This document shows, piece after piece, positions 48,224 through 55,888 of a stretch of 64,000 bases of DNA (position 1 is its first letter; the number at the start of each line of letters is the position of its first letter). Both the position numbers and the translations under genes were made by a program. The notes under the pieces are model-generated. The model ran no database searches. It had not been told where the DNA came from and saw only the letters and a program-made list of their open reading frames with translations. Source of the DNA: Allantophomopsis cytisporea (lineage: Eukaryota; Ascomycota; Leotiomycetes; Phacidiales; Phacidiaceae); the NCBI GenBank assembly GCA_024752435.1, contig CP103034.1, positions 248,001-312,000 of the forward strand, written 5' to 3'.

Positions 48224-49579
48224 TAATATATACAAAGTTGTATGAATACTTATATTGATATGGTGCGATTCTTTGACTCCTACTCCGAATAGTCCTATAT
48301 TTCCTCTCTATTATTGTTGCAATCTTGTTGCTAGGTAAATGGTAAAGCAAAGTCTTGGTGAAGGAATGCCTACTACTACAATATTCGAAAGGACCGAAGC
48401 TTTGGTTCTCCTGTGCCTATTAGCAACAAACATGTGACAATAATAATGGCTATAACTTCTTTCCCTTGTCGCATAAGTTCCATGCGTATTTCGTGTATGA
48501 CAGATAGAAAGGATTTCTTGATCGAGATGCAACAGGAGACTACGATGAATAAGAAACATTGTACAGTGGTAAATAGAGATCAAAAGAGTCAGACATATGG
48601 GTTTGTAGAAACGACGAGCTGTAAAAGACTGGTTGGGGTACGGGATGAATGGCGGGTCGGATAAAATGCGGAAATGGTAGTCATTTGTCATGGGCACAAA
48701 CGATCTGCTAAATCCCAAAAATTGCTCAACACATACATTATCATTAAAATCTACTTCTTTGAAAACTTTATCTCCTAGTAGGGTTCTTCGAGCAATAACA
48801 GTTTAAGAGAGAAAAATTGTATTGCATCCCTCCAGACCCAATATCAATTTTCGTACAGTAAACAGTAGACAGTCATAATGTTCTAAGTCCATTGCCTCTT
48901 ATAATAAAAGATATGTAGCTCCGTACTAGCCCCCGTGCCTGTAGGTTCCGACAATGGTACTACGGACGTTTGTCAAGCATAAGCTCTAGACTTCTTTCAG
49001 CTTAGCAGACTAGTCAATAGTCTTACCATTCTATATCCAAGTGACTGTCTTCATCAAAGCTATAAGGTGGGTAGGTATCTACACATATTCGACTGATTGT
49101 ATTATCTCATAGTTTTTATCGCAGCAGATGATGCGAGTATTATACTCCGTAAGTAGAAGTAACGCCTGTATAAGTAGGCATATATAATAGACTTGTGAGA
49201 ACTGAGCTACTTGTCTCTTCACAATGTTTTATACATACGAGGATATACAAAATCCGGAAGACTTATAAAAAGAGACTTAAAGAGACTAAATATCGAGACG
49301 CCCCCTTGCGCTCAAAAGCCGCCAAGTTATACGGCCATAATAACGATAGGTAGAAAGTAGAGGATATATCGTTAACATTTCAGGTTCAATTTTCAACAAC
49401 TGATATTTAAAAACGCTGAATGTGGGCATGAAAGAGCTTCTCAGAGCCCAGAGACTTCCAGGGCATGCTCATGGTTATTAGACTGGGAGAAGCATCGAAG
49501 AAAATCTTAGCAACAAATATTATCTGAGTATTCCAACTGCAATCTCCTAGCCTTTGGAGCATCTACCATAGTCAAAGCC
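48224..49579. other. Intergenic region, no supported gene
   Basis: About 1.35 kb between the convergent 3' ends of the epimerase-like gene and the first SDR. AT-rich. The minus-strand frame 48311-48718 lacks any domain. It contains one TACTCCGTA motif at 49143-49151. Confidence 0.5.
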
Positions 49580-50528
49580 TTACCAGCTATATTCGCTGCC
49601 AGTGTACTCCATGAACTTGCCTGAAGTCTGTTCTCTAGTTGCTCCGTCAACCTATATCAAACTATTTCAGTACAACTTCCTTCTCATGGATGCTCCGCTC
49701 AACTTACTACATTGACCAGTCCAGCTACGCTTTCTTCTTCAGTCAGCGCTGCTTCTTTCATCCCAAACATCCTTGCGCCCGCATTTCCCATATCAGTGCG
49801 TACCCACCTGCAAGAAGTCAGTAATCATGCAGTGCACAAACATTAAGACCTAATATTGAATGACACCCACCCTGGACTAATGGCAAATGAAGTCAAGAAC
49901 TCGTGCTCAAAGTGCATCTTGCGAGACAAATAATTGACGGCGGCCTTGGAAGGGCCATATGCTGCATTGGGAAACGGACAGTCGGCCATGGCTCCAAGAC
50001 TTGCGGCGATAGAACTCATGATAATAAATTTTGGCGTGTGGGTGCTTTTCTCGAGCAGTGGTAGAGCTGCACGAAACAGCAGCAACGGGCCAATAGTGTT
50101 GATAGTAAAATGCTCGTACATATCCTCTATTGTGATTCCCTTACAGGTCAAGGCAGAAGCGTCAGGATATGACTTTCCGATTGCTGCATTGGCGATGACA
50201 ATATCCAGATGCTGGATTTGATGCTCAGACTGAAGCACTTGGATCGCAGCGGCGGGATCAGTCTGAGAGGCGCTATCGATCTTGACGAGAATTATGCGGC
50301 TGGATTCTCCCACGGGAAGCTTCTGGAGGGCGATAGAGGTTGCGGCTGAGGGATCACGTACTGCCGCTATCACTGTGGTCCTAGGACGGGCAACAAACTT
50401 GGCTGCCATACCCTGGCCAAGACTTGGGGGAAACTATCAACTACTATCACTGCGTGTTACTAAGATGAGCATCTTTCTCTCGTACCTCTGTTGGCCCCGG
50501 TGATAAGGTAGGTTGTATTGGAAGACAT
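49580..50528 (-). CDS. Short-chain dehydrogenase/reductase, ketoreductase-like (possibly mis-spliced)
   Basis: Expected 255-residue classical SDR. Exons: 50528-50486, 50423-49871, 49807-49708 and 49651-49580. It begins MSSNTTYLITGANR, continues as GLGQGMAAKFVARP, has the NAG-like motif VIANAAIGKSY, a Ser in IIMSSIAASLG, the catalytic Tyr and Lys in AAYGPSKAAVNY, and WVRTDMGNAGA. The closest family resemblance is to fungal norsolorinic-acid-reductase-like SDRs. Its paralogue at 60341 shares the first two intron positions. Oddity: the frame-correct acceptor of intron 1 reads CCCCCAA before GTCTTGG, where AG is expected, and the nearest AG one base on would break the frame. Either this acceptor was lost by a point mutation or a shorter product starts at the internal Met (50409). 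It is near the NRPS, so tailoring of its product is possible. Confidence 0.72.
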
Positions 50529-51417
50529 GATAATAGAGAACTGAAGTAGGGTTTGTTCTGGTTACATAGGTATTTCATGAATTTGTGTGTTATGAACTAG
50601 ATTGGAAGGCATTTATATATCTTGGGAAATTATATATCCATCTTGGGTTGCTTACACATCGCAATAATGCTATCCATGGAAGTGCTGCTTACTCAACTTT
50701 CCTCATCAAAGTGCTGCGCCGCTTCCTGGGTGGGTAGTTCGCAGCATAAAACATGAGTAGAGCTACTGCAAACGGGACGGGCTGAATCCCACAAAACCTA
50801 CACAAAATATATATGTGCATTTTCGCCGACTTCTTGACTATAAGAAATTCAAGCATTAAAATGAGGATAATATTCCTTCAAGCCTCCGGCGGGTCTACGA
50901 CGTCCCTTCTAGGTCGTAATACGTACCTAATGGTACTGCTCCAGAGGGGGCCCTCTAACTTCAAACATCAACATACCATAATCACCTAACCTGTGTTAAG
51001 AAAATTAAGTTTTAAAAGTTAGACTTTGGTGATATTGTGTATGTTGAGCGATTTTTGAGATGTAGTAGATCGTTTGTAGGATTTAGCCCGTCCCAAGAGA
51101 AATCCATTGATTATCAGAAGCATCAGTCTCTCGGTCACTTATTTGGTGATCCCGGCGTGCTCGGGAAGACAATCCTTCCGATGCTGCTCCAATCACCTAC
51201 ACAATAGAGAAATTCATTGATAATCAGAAGACTCAGTCTCTCGGTCACTTATTTGGTATTCTCAGAAATGCAATTCTTCCGACGCCGCTCCATTCACCTA
51301 CAAATCTGAAGATACTAGCATCGAGAAACATGAATTCAGCTTATTGTACCAGTATTTCAAAAAAAAATTTGTTTTACAACTTATCATTATCTAACGGCAA
51401 CACGTTAGAAACACATT
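50529..51417. other. Divergent promoter region of SDR and NmrA-like genes
   Basis: About 890 bases between divergent genes. The right half contains a direct duplication at 51096-51304. No coding frame was found. Confidence 0.6.
51096..51304. repeat. Tandem direct duplication (about 110-bp period)
   Basis: Copy 1 (51096-51205) and copy 2 (51206-51304) both read AGAGAAAT(T/C)CATTGAT, then AATCAGAAG or a close variant, CAGTCTCTCGGTCACTTAT, TTGGT, and end with CTTCCGA, GCTCC and TCACCTACA blocks. The middle of each copy has diverged. It lies 115-320 bp upstream of the NmrA-like start codon. Confidence 0.85.
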
Positions 51418-52520
51418 ATGTCGAAGACCATTGTCATAACTGGGGTCACCGGTACTCAGGTTCGTGGTGCAATTTTTAACCAGGTTCATGTGGAAATGTA
51501 CTGAAGAAACACAGGGGTCGTCCGTTGCCCACACATTTTTACGCTTTCCAGAGTGGAGGGTTCGAGGCATCACACGTAACCCATCAAGCGAGGCTGCTGA
51601 AGCCTTGGCGGCAAGTGGAGTTGAGATTGTCAAAGGCGACTTCGATGATAAGCAGTCTCTCATTCCAGCCTTCGAGGGTGCCGCCGTGATTTTCTCCAAT
51701 ACAGATTTTTTCATTCTTTTACGAAATGCGCTGACATCCGGAGACTTGCCGGCAGGGCGCACGGCTAATGAATACGCGTTCGATCGTGAAGTCGCCCAGG
51801 GTATCAATATTGCAGAGGCCGCTGCTTCGCCAGCAGTTCTGAAGACCTTAGAGCGTTTCGTACTCTCATCATTGAGTGACGCCCGGAAGTGGAGTGGTGG
51901 CAAGTACAAAACCGTATATCATTTTGATTCCAAAGCAGAAATGATTCGGGATATTCGAACCCGATTCCCAAAGCTGGCAGCTCGGATGAGTACACTGCAA
52001 ATGGGACACTATGTTGAAAACTGGAAAGCCTTCCCATCCATGGCGCCGCAGAAACAGTCGGATGGAAGCTTCTTGACATTCAGACCCACAGGTGCTCATG
52101 TCAAATTACCATTTGTGGTCGCCCATCGGGATACAGGATCGTTTGTCAAGGCACTAGTTGATTTACCACCCGGAACGGATCTCATGGGCGTGTCACAAAC
52201 TATGACGTTCCCAGAATGGATGAAGATCTGGGGGGATATCCTCGGGGTAAAAGCCGGATTCAAACAGGTATCGGGGGACGAGTTCTTTGAAGGTGTCCCA
52301 GAACCGTTGAAGAATGAACTCTTGGACTCTTTCGAGTACATTGAAGAGTTTGGGTTTACTGGTGGAGATCCGGAGGTGGTAGCACCCGATCAGGTGAGTT
52401 CCGCGGTATGAATTTACATGACCCCTTTACTGAAATTTGTAGCTTGATGACAAGATCCCCGTAACATCTATGGAGGAGTACATCAAGAGCGAGGACTGGT
52501 CGTCAGTTCTGAATTTATAA
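51418..52520 (+). CDS. NmrA-like family protein
   Basis: 332-residue Rossmann-fold protein in three exons: 51418-51459, 51515-52393 and 52443-52520. Both introns are GT..AG and phase 0. The nucleotide-binding motif GVTGTQGSSVA is created by the first splice; then come RGITRNPSS, VKGDFDD and FVLSSLSDARKWSGG. Members of the NmrA-like group (atypical SDRs) either sense NAD(P) as regulators, as NmrA does for AreA in nitrogen metabolite repression, or act as reductases such as isoflavone-reductase-like enzymes. No catalytic Tyr-X3-Lys is obvious. Genes of this type are frequent in fungal metabolite clusters. It is convergent with the NRPS locus, with 134 bases between stop codons. Confidence 0.88.
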
Positions 52521-52654
52521 ATTTGGGTTGTACAGCTAAGAGATACGAAAGAACCATGTATGACTTTACAGGGTCTTATGATGAATTTCTCGAACTCTTC
52601 GAGGCTTTGTTAGAGTAGTCATCTTGCCACAACACAGAATAATACTACACGTTT

Positions 52655-55600
52655 TTATGTATCCACCAAACAGTGTATTAGGTGTATAAGTGTCATCTCA
52701 AAGTCTCGAACCCAGTTTCGAATTTCCGCTTGGCGCCCCATGGATCGGCTGTAGCTAAAAAGTAGCTTAAGTCTGCCTTGTTCAACCGCTGCAGTTACCT
52801 CAAACAACGCAAGACGTGGCACTTTTTTGCTACATTGGCTCGATTGAACTACAGAGTTCAAGTCGGCTAAATCTGCATGATCAAAAAGGCTCTTGTGGCG
52901 TTTCAGTTGTTGGAATTGGCCTGTATAATTGAACACGATTTCCATCTCATGTTTGGAGGGTGCAACACCATTCGGTTGAAGAACCCGAGATGTGAAATCA
53001 GACCATCCATTGGCCAGGGTTTTGTGTCGAGTTTCTTTTGTAATGCGTAGTACCTCAATCATACCATGATCAGCTGTGATGGGTACATATATCGGAACAA
53101 TTGTGGTAAACCAACCCACGGTCCGGGATAAGTCAATTGTGGAACTCCAGGGTTCACGACCATGGCCTTCGTTAAATATTGTGGGTACCGTACGATCAGA
53201 GAAAGTCTGAGCGAAAGACTTGACAAGCGCTGCGAGCATGATGTCGAGAGGTCGTGCTTGAGAAGGTTCCTGAGCTCGACTAAGAAGTAAAAGAGTTTCG
53301 TCTCGTTCTAGTGTGAATTCCTTTATACGACAATCTGCTACGAGATTTGAGGACTGATCCATTCCCCAGTAGGCAAAATTGGCAGCTAGAAGCTCAGAAT
53401 CAATGACTGGTTCCGGCTTCAAATGTTCGAGGGCGTATTCAGCTTGTAATTTGCACCAGGTCTGAAATGGAAGAGGTTTAGGCCCCGACAAATACCCTGT
53501 CCGAAGCAATTCTTCGAGGTCATGGAGTAGTATACGCCAAGAGACAAGATCAGTAATCAAGTGATGAATAGCGAGAAATAAAAATTGTCCCGTAGCGCTT
53601 ATATTGAACACATCTGCGCGAATTACTGGACCTTGCTCAATGTCAAGTCCAGCCTGGCTCTTAGAAATCAACGGTATCGCTTCTACCGAATTTTCCAGAT
53701 GGTGTTCCGCAAATCGATAAGACCCTTCAACATCCATTGTCACATGCTGTACCCATTCGCCACTCTCGGTGCGCTTGAATCTGGCACGCAGCATAGAATG
53801 CTGAGCGACTATAGCCTCCAGTGCGAATGTGAGCTCTTTGGTATTGATGGTCTCCGATATCCGGAAAAGAAAGCTTTGGTTGAAGTGGTTCTCGCCATCT
53901 GGTACCATATCAAAATGTATCCGCTGGATAGGCGATAAAGCAAATGATATTTCAAGAGCTTCATCACTAAACACGGCATCCACATTGGCATATCCCACTT
54001 TTAGTGCTAGGCTGACTACAGATTGACTGTGTAGTATATCCGTCGCAGATAGAACCAATCCCTGTGTCCTACCATGGGAGACAACCTGTATAGCTGAGAT
54101 AGAATCACCACCCAGACTCATAAACGAGTCATTCAAGTCGACCGGTACATTGAGAACAGATCCCCAAAGCTTCATCAATTGTTCTTCCATCACAGTTGCT
54201 GGAGTATCATACTTCTTGTCCGTATCTGACTTGCTGATTTCCTGGTATATCTCAGTATCCATGTTTTGAAGCCATTCATTCATCTGCCCTCGGTGTAATT
54301 TTCCGGAAACAAGCAATGGAAGTCTGATAACGGCAATCCAAGAGGTTGGTATCATGTATTCAGGAACTCGCTTTGACAAATGGGTACGGATCTGAGTCAA
54401 CTCCGCGTTAACTAGCTTCTTGTGTGATTTTAGAACAGGTTCCAAACCTTCCCCTACAGACACGCTTGGTTCTAAATTCGAGAGTGAGAGAATGGCAGTA
54501 AGTCGCCGCTTGAAGGGTCCGGATCTTGGTAGAAGAACCACAGCCTGTCGAATTAATGTTGTGGTAGACAGGTGGTGTTCTATCTCAGCTAGTTCTATAC
54601 GTTGCCCATTTAACTTGACTTGTGTATCTTTTCTACCAACGAAGTCAATACTGCCGTCCAAATTAAATCGCACTATGTCTCCTGTTTTATAGAACCTTCG
54701 ATGGTGAGCAGACTCTGAGAAATTGGTCGACCAAGACGGGTTCTCCACAAACGCTTTTTCAGTTTCCTTTTGGTTGTTGAGATAACCTCGGGCTAGTATA
54801 GGTCCTTCAATCAAGAGTTCACCTAAACAGCCTACTGGTACTAGCCGCTCATGATTCGATATGTTGACCACCCATAAATTGGATCCTAAGGCCCATCCAA
54901 TATTTGCTGGTGAGGAATCCCTCTTCAGCCCCGGATGACAAGTAGACCAAATTGTACACTCGGCTGGCCCGTATATATTGATCAGATAAACATTCTCAGC
55001 CCACCTTGTGATAACTCCTTGTGTGGCAGCCTCGCCAGTCAGCAACATAGTCTTCAGTCCAGGAACCGCTATAGGGTTGAGTAGATTCGCTACTGATGGG
55101 GTAAGGCATGCCCAGTTGATTTTGGACTCATTGATGAATTTAGCCAGATCATCCATTCTATCCTTCTCGGATGGTACGCAGACGCAGCCTCCATGCATTA
55201 GTGTACTGAAGATCTCCCCCAAACTCACGTCGAACGTATAAGACGCAAATTGCAGAACTCTCGAATCCGGTCCAAGTCGTACGGCTTTCGCATGTTCTCG
55301 TGAGCTTGTACAAAATGCGGAATGCTCTAGGATAATCCCCTTAGGTGTTCCTGTACTCCCGGAGGTAAAGACTATGAATGCAGAATTGCATGGACGCACT
55401 TTGACCGTGAGATCTGGTAAAGGATATGATCGTCTTCGTCGCAAAAACGACTCGCCAATAGATACGGTTGTGCTGATAATACCTTTACATAAATCTGCGT
55501 ATGTTTCTGAACAGATCAATAACTCAGCATCGGTATCTTTAATAATAGCTTGTAAACGAGAGTGCGGATGGTCCGGATTCAAAGCGACACATGCTCCTCC

Positions 55601-55888
55601 AGCTTTCAGTACCGCCAGCATTGCCACAATTGCCCAAGCAGATTTCTCAAAACAGAGCGGTACGTATTTCCCAGTTCCAACTCCGAGAGCAACAAGCTCA
55701 TGAGCCAATTGTGTTGATAGGCTGCTAAGCTCATGGTATGTGAAGCTGACATCCCAACCACAGATTGCAAGTGCACCGGCGCGAGCTATGACCTGCTCTT
55801 CCACAACCTCGTGTATACAAGCATCCATGGGCTCAATGACGGAATTGCACCATCTCGAAATGTGATCCCTGTCCTCCAGACTGATCAT
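52655..55888 (-). CDS. NRPS downstream half: adenylation - carrier - epimerization (A-T-E)
   Basis: 1077-codon open frame, no intron seen. The A domain has FTSGSTGTPKGI (A3), FDVSLGEIFSTL (A4), NIYGPAECTIWS (A5), YKTGDIVRF (A7), GRKDTQVKLNGQRIELAEIE (A8) and the A10 Lys in VSGKLHRGQM. My hand alignment of the binding-pocket residues gives DVGCLTIIWK, for which I know no assignment. The carrier has the phosphopantetheine Ser in SLGGDSISAIQ. The final domain is of epimerization type: HHLITDLVSWRIL, EGHGREPW, RTVGWFTTIVP and FNYTGQF. The product should therefore carry a D-amino acid. No thioesterase, reductase or terminal condensation domain follows, so release is unexplained. The start at 55888 overlaps the end of the upstream frame by 56 bases, and its first residues continue the normal C-to-A linker, so the two frames were probably one gene. 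Confidence 0.88.
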   Translation of the reverse strand: MISLEDRDHISRWCNSVIEPMDACIHEVVEEQVIARAGALAICGWDVSFTYHELSSLSTQLAHELVALGVGTGKYVPLCFEKSAWAIVAMLAVLKAGGACVALNPDHPHSRLQAIIKDTDAELLICSETYADLCKGIISTTVSIGESFLRRRRSYPLPDLTVKVRPCNSAFIVFTSGSTGTPKGIILEHSAFCTSSREHAKAVRLGPDSRVLQFASYTFDVSLGEIFSTLMHGGCVCVPSEKDRMDDLAKFINESKINWACLTPSVANLLNPIAVPGLKTMLLTGEAATQGVITRWAENVYLINIYGPAECTIWSTCHPGLKRDSSPANIGWALGSNLWVVNISNHERLVPVGCLGELLIEGPILARGYLNNQKETEKAFVENPSWSTNFSESAHHRRFYKTGDIVRFNLDGSIDFVGRKDTQVKLNGQRIELAEIEHHLSTTTLIRQAVVLLPRSGPFKRRLTAILSLSNLEPSVSVGEGLEPVLKSHKKLVNAELTQIRTHLSKRVPEYMIPTSWIAVIRLPLLVSGKLHRGQMNEWLQNMDTEIYQEISKSDTDKKYDTPATVMEEQLMKLWGSVLNVPVDLNDSFMSLGGDSISAIQVVSHGRTQGLVLSATDILHSQSVVSLALKVGYANVDAVFSDEALEISFALSPIQRIHFDMVPDGENHFNQSFLFRISETINTKELTFALEAIVAQHSMLRARFKRTESGEWVQHVTMDVEGSYRFAEHHLENSVEAIPLISKSQAGLDIEQGPVIRADVFNISATGQFLFLAIHHLITDLVSWRILLHDLEELLRTGYLSGPKPLPFQTWCKLQAEYALEHLKPEPVIDSELLAANFAYWGMDQSSNLVADCRIKEFTLERDETLLLLSRAQEPSQARPLDIMLAALVKSFAQTFSDRTVPTIFNEGHGREPWSSTIDLSRTVGWFTTIVPIYVPITADHGMIEVLRITKETRHKTLANGWSDFTSRVLQPNGVAPSKHEMEIVFNYTGQFQQLKRHKSLFDHADLADLNSVVQSSQCSKKVPRLALFEVTAAVEQGRLKLLFSYSRSMGRQAEIRNWVRDFEMTLIHLIHCLVDT

